Source: Bacillus sp. FJAT-26390
GTDB taxonomy: Bacteria > Bacillota > Bacilli > Paenibacillales > Paenibacillaceae
Length of the DNA: 64,000 nt
Reading direction: 5' to 3'
NCBI RefSeq assembly: GCF_001682865.1
Contig: NZ_MAQX01000001.1
Location: forward strand, 997,290-1,061,289
Below, piece by piece: positions 15,746 through 26,936 of the stretch; positions within the stretch are counted from its first letter, which is position 1; every line of letters begins with the position of its first letter. The notes below the pieces were generated by a model. It made no database searches. It worked only from the letters and a program-made list of their open reading frames with translations, and was not told the DNA's origin. Both the position numbers and the translations under genes were made by a program.

Positions 15746-17367
15746 TGGTGAGAGACTACACCTGCTTCATTGTTGACGATGAAGATCTAATCATTCAGAG
15801 ATTGGAATTGTTTTTTAACGAGCTCTCCCATAGGGATAAGCGATTTCGTTTAGTGGGAAAAGCGAATAATGGGCTGAAGGGGATAGAGGAGATCGTAAAG
15901 CTTAAGCCGGATATCGTGATATCCGATATCGTTATGCCGCGAATGGATGGAATTTCCATGATTGAGCAGCTAAAGCCAGAGCTTCCCCATACCCAATACA
16001 TTCTTTTGACCGCCTATTCATCCTTTGAATACGCCCAGAGAGCTATTCAAGCCAACGTATTGGAGTACATCGTTAAGGTTCCGCTCAGGGAAGCGGATTT
16101 GGATCGAGCTTTAGATAAGGCAGCGGGGATATTAAATGAGGTTAAGAAAAAAGAAGAGGAATTTCAATCGTTAAACGTATCGGTACTTGAAAATAAATAT
16201 AGAGTCCGCAAGCAATTTTTTAACGAACTGATCAGAGGCGAAATTCCTTCTCATCGGGCATCGGACTTTGCCAATCGCATGCAGTTCCATTTCTTTCAAG
16301 CCAACTATTGCTGCTTCATTGTTGAAATGAATCAATATGAAAGCTTCCGGAACGAATACTCAGCGGCTGACCAAAACATCTTGAAATATGCGATTACGAA
16401 TATCATCGAGGAAACGGTGATGAATGGCGGCAGAGGTGTAGCTGCGGATCTATCCGATAATCGTTTTATTGGCTTTCTTTCCTGGGAAAATAATCGCAGT
16501 GACATGGAAACGGAATATGCTTGCCAGACATTGGGGGGGCAGATCGTCTCCCATTTGCATCAATATTTGAATCAAAGGGTATCCGTCGCTTTTGGAGGTC
16601 CGCACCGAGGCTGGGAATCCATCAAACAAGCGTATACGGAAGCTAAAAATGTGAGCGAGGATTTCTATTATCATACAGAGAAAGTTGTAAAAACACCTGT
16701 CCATCGGTTCCATTACCATAATGACAGAAAAGAGGACTTTCAGCTGAAACTAGCTGATTTTCTTGCTTGGGTGAAAAGAAAGGTTTCAAAGGAAGAGCTG
16801 GAGAAAGAACTTGCTGATTTGAACCAATTTGTTACGGACCATAAAATCCATAAGTCCATCATGGCACCCATGCTTCGAGACTTGTACAGAGACATTACTG
16901 TGAAGTTTAAATCGGGGAACAAGCTGACCTCGGAAGTATCAGAGTTTCCCATAGAATTTATGGCTTTTCGGGAGCAGCTTGCCTATATTGGCGACTTTAC
17001 ATTCGAATATGTACACGCTGGCCAACTTTTACATCGTGCAGAAATCATGGGTGCTATGCGGTTTATAGAGAAAAACCTGAAACAGCGATTAACGTTGGAG
17101 GCTATTGCCGAGGAAGTGAATTTAGCTCCATCGTATTTTAGCAGCTTATTCAAAAAAACGATGAACGAAGGCGTTATCAGCTACATTAACCGTAAAAAAA
17201 TTCAATTAGCTCTCGAGCTGTTAAATGTTCGGGATTATTCTTTATTGGAATTGTGCGAGGAAGTAGGAATTGTGAATGAAGGTTATTTTTGCAAATTATT
17301 TAAAGAACATACGGGTGATACTCCTAAGCAATATCGGATAAAAATGACACGGTATGAATCCAAATAA
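15742..17367 (+). CDS. AraC-type response regulator, YesN type
   Basis: A 541-residue regulator: receiver domain 6-125 with D62 (VISDIVMPRMDG) as phosphoacceptor and acidic pocket VDDED, a long middle region, and two AraC helix-turn-helix motifs at about 435-535 (LEAIAEEVNLAPSYFSSLFK and LLELCEEVGIVNEGYFCKLF). It acts with the kinase upstream. The shared GAAATT element at 10338 and 20990 is its most likely binding site, linking transporter and secreted enzyme (inference). Start ATG 15742 overlaps the kinase stop. Confidence 0.92.
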   Translation: MMVRDYTCFIVDDEDLIIQRLELFFNELSHRDKRFRLVGKANNGLKGIEEIVKLKPDIVISDIVMPRMDGISMIEQLKPELPHTQYILLTAYSSFEYAQRAIQANVLEYIVKVPLREADLDRALDKAAGILNEVKKKEEEFQSLNVSVLENKYRVRKQFFNELIRGEIPSHRASDFANRMQFHFFQANYCCFIVEMNQYESFRNEYSAADQNILKYAITNIIEETVMNGGRGVAADLSDNRFIGFLSWENNRSDMETEYACQTLGGQIVSHLHQYLNQRVSVAFGGPHRGWESIKQAYTEAKNVSEDFYYHTEKVVKTPVHRFHYHNDRKEDFQLKLADFLAWVKRKVSKEELEKELADLNQFVTDHKIHKSIMAPMLRDLYRDITVKFKSGNKLTSEVSEFPIEFMAFREQLAYIGDFTFEYVHAGQLLHRAEIMGAMRFIEKNLKQRLTLEAIAEEVNLAPSYFSSLFKKTMNEGVISYINRKKIQLALELLNVRDYSLLELCEEVGIVNEGYFCKLFKEHTGDTPKQYRIKMTRYESK

Positions 17368-17382
17368 GGTTGCAAAAAATGT

Positions 17383-17403
17383 ATGATTTTTTCGCGAAAT
17401 CAT
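17383..17403 (+). promoter_or_regulatory. Perfect dyad upstream of the FAD oxidoreductase gene
   Basis: ATGATTT (17383-17389) and AAATCAT (17397-17403) are separated by 7 nt. It could be an operator or a weak hairpin ending the two-component operon; the following run is A, not T, so terminator function on the plus strand is doubtful. Confidence 0.35.
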
Positions 17404-17466
17404 GTAAAAAAAAAGGGATCAAAAGGATTACCATGATAGAAGGATCTAATCATGGAGGTAATCAAA

Positions 17467-19692
17467 ATGGAGCTTATTAAAGCAGATGTAACCGTCGTAG
17501 GCGGAGGTATTGCTGGGATATGCGCTGCCATTGCTGCCGCACGCCAAGGGCTGCAAGTATCACTTATTAATGATCGGCCGGTTCTTGGGGGAAATGCGAG
17601 CAGCGAGGTCAGGGTTCATATCAACGGGTCGGCATATCTCGGAAACAGTCCGTCCTATTATGCACGCGAGGGCGGGTTGGTGGAAGAACTCAAGTTGAAG
17701 ATTTTTCACTACAATCCGTTATACAACAAGAAGCTTATGCTTTCGCTTTCGGATACGGTCTTGTTGGATATGGTCTATGATGAGCCTAACATTTCTCTAT
17801 TTCTGAATACATGCGTGCATGAAACGGGCATGGAGAACGGCAGAATTAAATGGGTGGAGGGCCTTCAACTCGCTTCCGAAAGAAAATTTCGTTTTGAAAG
17901 CCGAACCTACATCGATTGCTCCGGAGATGGAATTGTCGGATATCAAGCAGGTGCTCTCTTCAGATGGGGGAGAGAAGCGAAGCATGAATACGAGGAAGAA
18001 TTGGCTCCTGAAGTGGCGGACCATTACACCATGGGGGATACGATCCTGTTTCAAGCCCGTGACGTAGAATATTCCGTTCCATACAAAAGGCCTGGCTTTG
18101 CGTATGATATTACGAAGTTGGCCTTTTTCGAAAGTATCAAAAAAGGTTTGAACCATCGGGCTTTTCCAAGAAAAATCAACGGGCTTGGCGGATTGTGGTG
18201 GCTGGAATACGGCGGTCATATGGATATTATCAAAAATAATGAAGACATCGCATTGGAACTGCGGAAATTGGTGTACGGGATCTGGGATTATATCAAAAAT
18301 AGCGGCGAATTTGATGATGTGGACAATCTCATCTTGGATTATGTATGCCCGATTCCGGGAAAGCGGGAGTCAAGGCGGTTTATAGGGGAACATATGCTGT
18401 CTCAGAACGATCTTACAGCAAAGCCGCATTTCGAAGATGCTGTATCCGTCGGAGGATGGTATATGGATTTACATGCAAATAAGGGCATCTACGATGAGGG
18501 GCCGGCTACAGCATGGAATTTCGTGCCTGGATTGTACAATATCCCGTTCCGCAGTTTATATTCACGAAATATTCCTAATCTCATGTTCGCCGGTCGCAAT
18601 ATAAGCGCTACCCATGTGGCTTTCGGATCTACAAGGGTAATGGCAACCTGCGGTTGTATGGGGCAGGCGGTTGGAACGGCTGCTTCGTTATGCTTGAAAT
18701 ATGAGGTAGACCCCGCGGCCATAGTCGAAGCTCATATGGGGGAGCTGCAGGCGCTGCTGCTTCGGGACGGGCAAACGATCGTAGGGCTTCAAGAGGAATT
18801 GGATCCTTACTTCGCTGACGGATTAACTATTCGTGCTTCGTCTCAGCGCAGCTATGACAATCTTCATCCAACCGAAGAGATTTCCTTGGAGAAAGGGTTA
18901 TGTTTGGCCTTGCCGATTCAGACATCCGTGGCTGAAAGCGTACGGATCAAAATTAAAAATAGGTCCGAGCATTCGGAAACGCTGCATGTGAAGCTGTTTG
19001 GCGGGGAACGGAAGGAAAACTACATTCCCACCAGCGTGCTGAAAGACTACCGCTTGGTTATTGCAGCCGATCATGATGACTGGATTACGCTAGACCTCAG
19101 CTGCAAGAAGCCGGCTGACGACAAAATCTACATCGTATTGGAAGGTACGGCGAGCCTTGCCGTATACGTCAATGAAGAGAAAATGACAGGAGCGGTCAGC
19201 TTCCATTATAAGCCGGAAGAGCCGTCCAGGCTGAAGAAATTCAATAAGAGCATTTGCTTCAAGGATCTGTTGCCATCGCAGAATATGTATAATCCCGAGA
19301 ATGTCGTCAACGGCTTCTCCAGACCTTATGGTCTGCCGAACGGCTGGATTTCTGAACGTACGGAAGGACAGGAATGGTTGGAATTCTGTTTTGCTAGCCC
19401 CAAAAATGTAGACGAAATCCATCTAGTTTTCAATTCGCAGCTGAATTTGGAGCATTTCGACGATCCTATCGAGCCGCTTATCCAAGATTATGATGTGACC
19501 TTGACCTTAGAAGACGGAACCGAGAGTGAATTTAAAATCCGTGGGAATTATCTTACGTTGAATAAACATAAGGTGGATGCAAAAGGTGTAACCCGAATCA
19601 GGTTTAATTTCTGCGCAACTTATGGTTCTCCTTATTATGAAGTGTTTGCTGTAAAATGGTTTGCTCCTAAAACGCTAAGTGAGGTCAGGTGA
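17467..19692 (+). CDS. FAD-dependent oxidoreductase of the FAD_oxidored type
   Basis: A 741-residue protein. The N-terminal dinucleotide-binding motif is VVGGGIAGICAAIAAARQG (G12, G14, G17), then VLGGNASSEVRVHING, typical of pfam12831-type oxidoreductases found in polysaccharide loci. A C-terminal beta-rich part (about 490-741) looks like an appended carbohydrate-binding-type module. No signal peptide, so cytosolic. ATG 17467 is chosen because GGAGGT (17454-17459) lies just before it and would be coding if ATG 17452 were used. It overlaps no gene but is 7 bp from the SGNH hydrolase and probably acts with it on the imported sugar. Confidence 0.8.
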   Translation: MELIKADVTVVGGGIAGICAAIAAARQGLQVSLINDRPVLGGNASSEVRVHINGSAYLGNSPSYYAREGGLVEELKLKIFHYNPLYNKKLMLSLSDTVLLDMVYDEPNISLFLNTCVHETGMENGRIKWVEGLQLASERKFRFESRTYIDCSGDGIVGYQAGALFRWGREAKHEYEEELAPEVADHYTMGDTILFQARDVEYSVPYKRPGFAYDITKLAFFESIKKGLNHRAFPRKINGLGGLWWLEYGGHMDIIKNNEDIALELRKLVYGIWDYIKNSGEFDDVDNLILDYVCPIPGKRESRRFIGEHMLSQNDLTAKPHFEDAVSVGGWYMDLHANKGIYDEGPATAWNFVPGLYNIPFRSLYSRNIPNLMFAGRNISATHVAFGSTRVMATCGCMGQAVGTAASLCLKYEVDPAAIVEAHMGELQALLLRDGQTIVGLQEELDPYFADGLTIRASSQRSYDNLHPTEEISLEKGLCLALPIQTSVAESVRIKIKNRSEHSETLHVKLFGGERKENYIPTSVLKDYRLVIAADHDDWITLDLSCKKPADDKIYIVLEGTASLAVYVNEEKMTGAVSFHYKPEEPSRLKKFNKSICFKDLLPSQNMYNPENVVNGFSRPYGLPNGWISERTEGQEWLEFCFASPKNVDEIHLVFNSQLNLEHFDDPIEPLIQDYDVTLTLEDGTESEFKIRGNYLTLNKHKVDAKGVTRIRFNFCATYGSPYYEVFAVKWFAPKTLSEVR

Positions 19693-19699
19693 AGTCGCG

Positions 19700-20908
19700 A
19701 TGCAGGAATTTTTCCCTCGAAGAGGGCTCCCAAATGTCATTCAGAAGTTGGAAAATGGGGAAACAGTAACAATCGTCTATTTCGGCGGCAGTAATACGCG
19801 TTCAGAAGGATACAGGGTCATGACGGCGGATTGGCTTAGAGGGCATTATCCGAATGCGGATATCCGCTCTGTGAATGCAGGCATTTCCGGGACAGGATCG
19901 GACCTCGGCTGCGCCCGTTTGGAGACAGATGTACTGCGTCATCAGCCTGATCTAGTGTTTGTTGAATTTGTTGGCAACGATGGCGGAGTTCCCGAATCAA
20001 AGGCACGGATCGAAGGAATTGTCCGTCAGATCCGCAAGCGGAGCCGGTTTACCGATATCCTGTTCGTTTATACGCTGAAGGAGCGGGATGTGGCCCTATT
20101 TCAGTCTGGGGAATACCAGAAGGGAGCTCTCATGCAAGAGGAAGTGGCCGATTATTACGGCATTCCTTCGATTCATCTGGGCGTAGCCGTCAGTCAATTG
20201 GTGTCCGAGGGAAAGCTTATTTTCACCTCAAGGGAAGACATGTCCATTCCCGGAGCCGTTATTTTTACGCATGATTCGATCCATCCGACTATTCCCAAAG
20301 GACACCAGATTTACACGGATACGATCACCCGGTCATTTGAGAGAATTAGCGAACTTCGAGGTCGCGTGGGAAGGGTCGAACATAACTTGCCTCAGGACCC
20401 TTTGGTCCCGTCCAATCCTTGGGAGTATGCGACCATGCTGTCGCTGGATAGTCTTACTCATTTTTCGGCAGGATGGTCTTACTTGACTCCCGATGATTTT
20501 GCTTTAGCGCGCGAGTACAATTGGTTGTTCCCCGGCCTATGGCGAGCAATCGAGCCTGGAGAGGCTATCACGGTGCAGTTCGAGGGTACCCATATCGGGT
20601 TATTCGATATCGGGGGTCCTGATTCTGGCAGATTGAAGGTGTCGGTGGATGGCGGGGAACCCTTTCTAGTCGATCGGTTCACACCACACAACGATCATAA
20701 TCGAAATCAGTATGTATTCTTGCCGGAGCTTCCGAATGGGAAACATACGGTTCGCTTCGAAATCGATACCGAGAAGACAGACAAAGCGGCATTTTTTGAG
20801 GCATGCAGTAATGAACGAAGCAGAGAGCATGTTCGGCAGAATCCGGACTGGTACGATCAAACGGTGATCCAGCTTGGGAAGCTGTTATTGGTGCAGCCGC
20901 CACTTTAA
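19700..20908 (+). CDS. SGNH/GDSL-family hydrolase
   Basis: A 402-residue cytosolic protein with the SGNH blocks: nucleophile segment VYFGGSNTR (S31), FVEFVGNDGG (the Asn block), and HDSIHP with the catalytic Asp-x-x-His. Residues about 260-402 form a second beta-rich domain. Family members remove acyl groups from sugars. ATG 19700 has AGGTGA upstream; the GTG at 19679 would overlap the previous gene. With the FAD oxidoreductase it probably processes an acylated saccharide taken up by the transporter (inference). Confidence 0.82.
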   Translation: MQEFFPRRGLPNVIQKLENGETVTIVYFGGSNTRSEGYRVMTADWLRGHYPNADIRSVNAGISGTGSDLGCARLETDVLRHQPDLVFVEFVGNDGGVPESKARIEGIVRQIRKRSRFTDILFVYTLKERDVALFQSGEYQKGALMQEEVADYYGIPSIHLGVAVSQLVSEGKLIFTSREDMSIPGAVIFTHDSIHPTIPKGHQIYTDTITRSFERISELRGRVGRVEHNLPQDPLVPSNPWEYATMLSLDSLTHFSAGWSYLTPDDFALAREYNWLFPGLWRAIEPGEAITVQFEGTHIGLFDIGGPDSGRLKVSVDGGEPFLVDRFTPHNDHNRNQYVFLPELPNGKHTVRFEIDTEKTDKAAFFEACSNERSREHVRQNPDWYDQTVIQLGKLLLVQPPL

Positions 20909-20943
20909 TTGATCATTTAGCTTTGTCCACTTGGAAGACCTAC

Positions 20944-20991
20944 ATCCTATCTGACTGCGGTTGAGCGGTCAGTTAGGATTTAGGTTTTTTT
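20944..20991 (+). terminator. Terminator after the SGNH hydrolase gene
   Basis: ATCCTAtCTGAC pairs with GTCAGtTAGGAT (ends 20979) and is followed by a T7 run at 20985-20991. Confidence 0.8.
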
Positions 20992-21056
20992 ACTTAAGAT
21001 CTTATAAGAAATTGTTGAAATTAAAGAAATTTCACGGTTATGTGACATGCTATCAT
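20990..21056 (+). promoter_or_regulatory. Second copy of the GAAATT-repeat element
   Basis: From 20990 the sequence matches 10338 at 39 of 43 positions, including three GAAATT units at 9-bp intervals (first at 21008). A TATCAT (21051-21056) follows TTGAAA (21015-21020) at nearly the same distance as in the first copy. It starts inside the T tract of the preceding terminator and drives the gene at 21178. Confidence 0.6.
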
Positions 21057-21140
21057 AAAAATCACAGAGCGGGATTTTGCCAGAAGGATAAGGCTAATTG
21101 GTTCTTTACGATCTTCGAACAAAGGAGGGCATCATTATTT

Positions 21141-21154
21141 TGAAAGCGTTATCA
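21141..21154 (+). promoter_or_regulatory. CcpA catabolite-responsive element (cre)
   Basis: TGAAAGCGTTATCA fits the Bacillales cre consensus TGWAANCGNTNWCA at every position. It lies between the promoter element and the ribosome site (GGGAGG, 21161-21166), where CcpA would act as a roadblock, so the secreted protein is probably repressed by preferred sugars. Confidence 0.75.
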
Positions 21155-21177
21155 ATCTAAGGGAGGCTGTGAGCTGT

Positions 21178-24100
21178 ATGATAAAAAGGAAGCTGTTTTT
21201 CTTAATCGTTTTCATTCTGACGATATTAGTTCCTTTCAGCCTAGTCGGCATAAGGACCGCGTATGCGGAGACCTTGCCGTATAAGACGATTATCATCGAT
21301 GACGGGAGCATCACGATCAATGATGTTGTGACACCTGATGCAGATAACGAGAACAACGGTTATTCGGCTCCGAATTGGACCACAAGTACAGGGGTAAAGG
21401 GATATGATAACTCCAGCTCCAAATATACGAGTACAGCAGGCAGAACGATATCATGGAATCCACGATTGGAAGCGGGAACGGCAAGAATATCGTTATACAA
21501 GCTGAACTGGGAGGATAAGGCGGATAGCAATGTAAAAATAGAAATCGTTCACAATGGCACGACGGATGTTCTCTTTATGGATTTGAGACCTTCTTTTGGC
21601 GCTCCTGCGGGATGGGTTGATTTGGGAGAGTACTATTTTTCCGGGGTTGGTGAAGAGTTCGTTAAATTGACTCGGTCTACCAGCACCACGAGCGCGATAC
21701 TTACGCGTGCTGATGCGGTCAAGTTTGAAGGGAACATTCAGCAGAAGGAGCCGCATAAGACGATCATCATTGATGATGGAAGCATCACGGTTGATAGTCT
21801 CGTCACCGTTGATACAGGTAACGCGAATAACGGGTACTCCGCTCCTTATTGGACCACAAGCGCGGGAGTGAAGGGATACAATAATTCCAGTTCCGCATAT
21901 ACGGATGCTGTAGGAAGAAGCATCACATGGAATCCACGCTTGGAAGCAGGAACGGCGAGAATATCGTTCTATAAGCTTGATTGGGCGGATAAAGCAGATA
22001 GTAATGTAAAGATTGAGATTGTTCACAACGGCATTACGGATGTCATGTTTATGGATCTGAGGCCATCGTCAGGACCATCTGTCGGATGGGTGGATTTGGG
22101 GGAGTATTATTTCAGTGGCGCTGATACCGAATTTGTTAGGCTGACTCGAACGCAACCTACGACCGGCACCATCATTACTCGGGCCGATGCGGTCAAGTTC
22201 GAAGGAAATATCCGGCAGCAAGCGCCACCGTTGCCTCCGCTGCGCAGCCGCACATTGACGAATCTCAGTTACACGGAAAAAGGCAGCATCGAAAACGCTA
22301 ACTATAAGGCGATCTTCTATGAAGCAGCATGGGATGGAGGCAAATCCATCGTTCGTGATTTGTTCTACAAGGACACGGAGACGGGGAACTGGGTGCCAAT
22401 AAATAATGCGGCGGAAAGACTTGAGGAGCAATGGGTCTTATTGGATGGGAATGCGGGGAGTCGAACCAATTACTATGATACGATGAACAAACGCTGGATT
22501 ACATTTGACGAGATCCATTTTCCCGACAGCCGCACGGCGGTATTAACCGATTCTTTGCATGGAAGCGACTACGATTTACAAGTGAACTGGTCCATGGCAG
22601 GGGACAAACCAGATGTTTCCTTCGCCTTTACACCTCGCCGGGATGGCAATTATGTGATTGGATATCAGTCTTTCACAACAGAGCTAATCTCTGGCGTTAA
22701 TGAAGTGTTAAATGGTTTCAGGTCGCACGCAAAAATGGTAGGTACAGTGGAATCAACAAGCTTGAGAGAGCTGAGCGCTCCGATGAGTCTGGTTGAGAAG
22801 AATGACGGCGCGGGGAACGCATTGTCGTATGGCATATTTGTTCCGGCGGAAGAGCTTCCGGTTGAATTTGAACCGACGGGAGGCGTTACGAAACAACGGC
22901 TTGGGATGAGTCTTGTCAACAACGAAGGCAGCGTGCAGCCGATCCTTTATGCTCCTCAGCTAGGAACTTACTCGCAAATGACCGCAGAAAGCACCTATCA
23001 ATTTCACATGGGGCTAATCGCGGATAACAGCAGTCTATATGAGGTCTACGAGGATATACTTCGCAGCGAATACGGTTATTCGGCATACCGAGAAAATGTC
23101 GCCGATCAGTCGCTTACTGACGCGATGTTCAATATGATTGATCTCCTTAAGATAGAACCGCAAGGGGACGACTCTGTTGATTATGTCCCCTCACCTAGCG
23201 GGTGGTGGAGCCGCGCCAAGGGCTTTATTGATATCGAGAACGAGGATAGCGTTCGGACAACATCGAATGCGGTTCTTCTGGGGGCTTACTATTTGACCGG
23301 GGATGACCAGCTTTACGATACGAGAGCGCTGCCGTCCATCCAGTATGGTGTATCTCGAAATGGTATCGGTTGGTCGCCGACGCAGAAGAAAGTTTACGGC
23401 GTGCCTTCGCTATGGAAAATGGCAACCCTGCCGTTCGATGTTTCAAGCGTATCCGCTGTCAATCAAATGATGGGTACTTCGGCAGGAATTGAGGCGCTGG
23501 CGCAGGAAGAGTACCTTGTGCGTGATCCTGACCAGAAAGATCGGGGGCCTGTTATTCAGCCCCTTATGATGTATCGTATGACGGGTGACGCGCAGTATTT
23601 ACAAGCTGCCAAGGCTGCAGCCGACAGCTATATCATTCAACATATCGATACGCCTGCAACCGTGAATGTGAGCAAGAATGAGTTTATTTATTATTATAGC
23701 AAGCTGTGGATGGAGATCTTGGAGCTTTACGAGGAAACGAAGGATCCCAAATACTTGAATGCCGCGTACAAGGAAGCCAAACAGTACGCCACTATGTTCG
23801 TTGCTCGTCCTGTTCCTGAAGGCACCGTTACGATTCCGCAGCCTGAGACATATAATTACGCGGAGTCGTTCCACTGGCCGGAAAGCGGTAAATACGAATA
23901 TCCTAGGAGCAAGCTCCCAGAAGATGTAGCCGGAGGCGTACAAGCGGACAGTTGGCTTATTTCACAGAGCGGATTGACGTTTGAGGCGGGAAGTACAACC
24001 GGCTATTATCGGATGAATGCTCAGGAGGCTCCTTTCATGCTGAGGTTGTCGCTCTATACAGGTGATAAACTGCTGCAGGATATTGCACATAATGCGGTCA

Positions 24101-26784
24101 TCGGACGATATTCCAGCTATCCTGGTTATTACTATAAGGGCTTCGCCGTTAGTCAGCTTGAGCCGGATTTTCCTCTGGAAGGTCCAAGCGGGGCTACATC
24201 TATCTATTATCACCATATGCCGGCGCAGCTCGGGCAAACGATGGATTATCTGATCAGCGAACAATCGTTGAAATCGAATGGGAGTATTACATTTCCTTCC
24301 GTATTTGAAACTAATTTTTTATGGTTCAAATATCATCTCTATGGGAATAAACCAGGAAATTTTTACGGCAATTCCGGCGTTTGGCTCTGGATGCCCAAGG
24401 GGATTATTCAGACCAACCATCCTCAATTGAACTGGATTACGGGAGAGAGCGGGAATAAATTCTACATCGGGTTAAGCAACGAATCGTCAGCTGAAGTTCA
24501 GACTCCGATCGAATTGAATGAACAAATCATTGGGTTCAACCCGGCACAAGATTATACCGTAACCATCATCCGCGACAATGGCACACCCGAACAAGCGGTT
24601 ATGAGGGGCGGAGTCATTCAAGCCACGGTTTCAAGCAAGGGAATAACCGCTATCATTGTAGAAGGACTCAACATTGATGTGCCGCTGCACCAGGTCAGAA
24701 CTGCTGATACTTCGGATGCAAGCTATTTCTTCGATATCCACAGTCCAATAGATGCGGTTAAAGGCATGCTGATCGTCAAGCCCGACGAAACGGCCTACGA
24801 TGCTTATGTGCAGGCAAAAACGACGAAACCAGCGACGATCCATTATTCCTTGGATGGCGGGGCTACGTATACGACCATTCCGGATACGATATATCCAATG
24901 GAATGGTCGATACGGGTAAACGATTTATCCCAAACCTTCACTTATTATGTGGAATCGGACGGGAAACAGACTCGCAAGCGGACACTCTATCTGCCTGCTC
25001 ATGTAACGGCAACGCCAGTCCAACCGGATTGGCAGCATGGTTCATCTATCATTGTGGATAACGCGGAGGCGGAGACAGAAGGCGTCTGGATAAGGGATAC
25101 AACGGCTAACGACTATTACTATGATAACTATGTGTATGCCAAATCGACTGCCGGCACAGCGACAAGCAGAATGGTATGGCGGCCTGAGCTGCCGGAAAGT
25201 GTTACTTACAGTGTGTATTACAAGCTTCCGCAAATAACCGCTACCAGTGAAAATTGGGCAACGAATGCCTCATTTACCGTTTATTACAGCAGGGGCTCCG
25301 AGACGGTTACCGTTGATGAGACTACGGCCAGTGGGACTTGGGTGCATTTGGGTAATTATCCTTTTGCAGCAGGCGATAGCGGGTACGTGGAATTAACCAA
25401 TAAGGCCAATAAGTCACGAGTCGTTGCCGATGCGATGATGTGGATGGACCCGAACAAGATGCCGCAATTGGAGTCTGCGGTGATCCTGTCGGATCGGGCC
25501 GAACTGCAGATGACCCAAACCGCACAACTGAGCGTAACCGGCTATTTGGATAACGGTCTGAATGGCGATCTCACACAGGCAAATGTACACTATTTCGTTG
25601 ATCGAACCGACCTGGCTGAAGTGGACAATAGCGGTTTGTTGACCCTTCTAAGTCTCGATGGGGAAACGGATCGCATTGCGGTATGGGCCACTGTGACGAT
25701 TGACGGAGTGACCTTAACGACACCGCCTTTGACAATAACGATCAGGGACCTGACGGTAATCGTCGACAGCACGAATACGACTGGGTTATACGCGACGGAA
25801 GGGTCTTGGAGCCAAAGCAATTTAGCCGGGTACAAAATTGGTGTTAAGTCCCGTTACTCAACCGTTCAAGGCTCTTCGGCGACGTGGAAGGCGAAGTTTC
25901 CGGAGGGGAGATATACGGTCTCCATCTACAAGCTCGTCCATACAACGGCAAACGATAATCATGTCAAAGTAGAAGTGAAGCATCAGTCGGTTACCGAGAG
26001 CACATACATCGATGCGACAGCCGGCACATCGGGTTGGGTGAATCTTGGAACGTTCGACTTTGCAGGAGACGGCAGCGAGTATGTTCGTTTAACCAGGGAG
26101 ACTCCAACAACTGTAGATCCGCCAACCCTTCCTGCCGATATGATTTATACGAGGGCTGATGCAGTCAAGTTCGAGCGGCATTCCGTTAGTCCGGCGCTGC
26201 TTGCAAATGGGGCGTCAGGTAAACCGACGCTTTCGAATAATAGCGGTGTTGCGACAGGCTTACATGACGGCAATTATGAGGTTACGATGAATATGTGGTG
26301 GGGAAACAATGGCTCCTTGTATAAGCTGTATGAGAATGGCCAATTGATCCAAACGAAGTCACTGACCGATGTTTCGCCAGCATCCCAGACTTCCATTATT
26401 TCTATTCAAGGTAAGCCGAATGGAACCTTTGTGTATACATGTGAGTTATCGAATTTGTATGGAACGACTTCATGTGACCCACACACCGTCACCGTGTCTG
26501 ATGCAAATCCCGGCAAACCTGTGTTGACCAGCGACAACTGGGATCAAGATGGGAACTATACCATTACCGCTAATATGTGGTGGGGCACGAACGCAGCGCA
26601 GTATCGATTATATGAAAATGGCGAACTTGTTGAAACGCGGCCTTTATCTTCACAAACACCACGTGCTCAATCGGCTATTACACAAATTTCGGGGAAAGCT
26701 CCTGGCATTTATCAATATCGCGGCGAGTTTATGAATGGAAGTGGAACAACGGTAAGTGATGTTATACAAATTATTGTAAAATAA
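21178..26784 (+). CDS. Large secreted multidomain polysaccharide-active protein
   Basis: About 1868 residues. A signal peptide (about 1-27, ending near AYA) is followed by two tandem golvesin/xanthan-lyase-like beta modules (about 36-190 and 195-350, clearly duplicated), a core of about 800 residues with helix-pair repeats such as [12 protein letters not shown] and [13 protein letters not shown] (an alpha/alpha-toroid fold of lyases and glycosidases is likely), another golvesin-like module (about 1289-1420), a bacterial Ig-like group 2 domain (about 1431-1520), a fourth golvesin-like module (about 1527-1665), and two C-terminal NMWWGxNxxxYxLYENG repeats (about 1680-1868) resembling chitinase-type carbohydrate-binding domains. 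I do not recognise the core family. ATG 21178 follows GGGAGGC. It probably depolymerises the polysaccharide whose products feed the operon at 10433. Confidence 0.8.
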   Translation: MIKRKLFFLIVFILTILVPFSLVGIRTAYAETLPYKTIIIDDGSITINDVVTPDADNENNGYSAPNWTTSTGVKGYDNSSSKYTSTAGRTISWNPRLEAGTARISLYKLNWEDKADSNVKIEIVHNGTTDVLFMDLRPSFGAPAGWVDLGEYYFSGVGEEFVKLTRSTSTTSAILTRADAVKFEGNIQQKEPHKTIIIDDGSITVDSLVTVDTGNANNGYSAPYWTTSAGVKGYNNSSSAYTDAVGRSITWNPRLEAGTARISFYKLDWADKADSNVKIEIVHNGITDVMFMDLRPSSGPSVGWVDLGEYYFSGADTEFVRLTRTQPTTGTIITRADAVKFEGNIRQQAPPLPPLRSRTLTNLSYTEKGSIENANYKAIFYEAAWDGGKSIVRDLFYKDTETGNWVPINNAAERLEEQWVLLDGNAGSRTNYYDTMNKRWITFDEIHFPDSRTAVLTDSLHGSDYDLQVNWSMAGDKPDVSFAFTPRRDGNYVIGYQSFTTELISGVNEVLNGFRSHAKMVGTVESTSLRELSAPMSLVEKNDGAGNALSYGIFVPAEELPVEFEPTGGVTKQRLGMSLVNNEGSVQPILYAPQLGTYSQMTAESTYQFHMGLIADNSSLYEVYEDILRSEYGYSAYRENVADQSLTDAMFNMIDLLKIEPQGDDSVDYVPSPSGWWSRAKGFIDIENEDSVRTTSNAVLLGAYYLTGDDQLYDTRALPSIQYGVSRNGIGWSPTQKKVYGVPSLWKMATLPFDVSSVSAVNQMMGTSAGIEALAQEEYLVRDPDQKDRGPVIQPLMMYRMTGDAQYLQAAKAAADSYIIQHIDTPATVNVSKNEFIYYYSKLWMEILELYEETKDPKYLNAAYKEAKQYATMFVARPVPEGTVTIPQPETYNYAESFHWPESGKYEYPRSKLPEDVAGGVQADSWLISQSGLTFEAGSTTGYYRMNAQEAPFMLRLSLYTGDKLLQDIAHNAVIGRYSSYPGYYYKGFAVSQLEPDFPLEGPSGATSIYYHHMPAQLGQTMDYLISEQSLKSNGSITFPSVFETNFLWFKYHLYGNKPGNFYGNSGVWLWMPKGIIQTNHPQLNWITGESGNKFYIGLSNESSAEVQTPIELNEQIIGFNPAQDYTVTIIRDNGTPEQAVMRGGVIQATVSSKGITAIIVEGLNIDVPLHQVRTADTSDASYFFDIHSPIDAVKGMLIVKPDETAYDAYVQAKTTKPATIHYSLDGGATYTTIPDTIYPMEWSIRVNDLSQTFTYYVESDGKQTRKRTLYLPAHVTATPVQPDWQHGSSIIVDNAEAETEGVWIRDTTANDYYYDNYVYAKSTAGTATSRMVWRPELPESVTYSVYYKLPQITATSENWATNASFTVYYSRGSETVTVDETTASGTWVHLGNYPFAAGDSGYVELTNKANKSRVVADAMMWMDPNKMPQLESAVILSDRAELQMTQTAQLSVTGYLDNGLNGDLTQANVHYFVDRTDLAEVDNSGLLTLLSLDGETDRIAVWATVTIDGVTLTTPPLTITIRDLTVIVDSTNTTGLYATEGSWSQSNLAGYKIGVKSRYSTVQGSSATWKAKFPEGRYTVSIYKLVHTTANDNHVKVEVKHQSVTESTYIDATAGTSGWVNLGTFDFAGDGSEYVRLTRETPTTVDPPTLPADMIYTRADAVKFERHSVSPALLANGASGKPTLSNNSGVATGLHDGNYEVTMNMWWGNNGSLYKLYENGQLIQTKSLTDVSPASQTSIISIQGKPNGTFVYTCELSNLYGTTSCDPHTVTVSDANPGKPVLTSDNWDQDGNYTITANMWWGTNAAQYRLYENGELVETRPLSSQTPRAQSAITQISGKAPGIYQYRGEFMNGSGTTVSDVIQIIVK

Positions 26785-26789
26785 CCCTA

Positions 26790-26830
26790 AGAGCTGAATG
26801 GATGAGAAATATCCATTCGGCTCTTTTTTC
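26790..26830 (+). terminator. Terminator after the large secreted protein gene
   Basis: Arms AGAGCtGAATGGAT (26790-26803) and ATCCATTCgGCTCT (26811-26824) with a 7-nt loop, followed by TTTTTT. Confidence 0.88.
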
Positions 26831-26936
26831 TTGAAATTTAGGATGAACGATGCAAAATCCCTTGACGGTTTGGTAGCGGGATTTTTGTTCATGAACGTAT
26901 TATAGTATAACGACCTCATGTTAAAATATAACAGTA

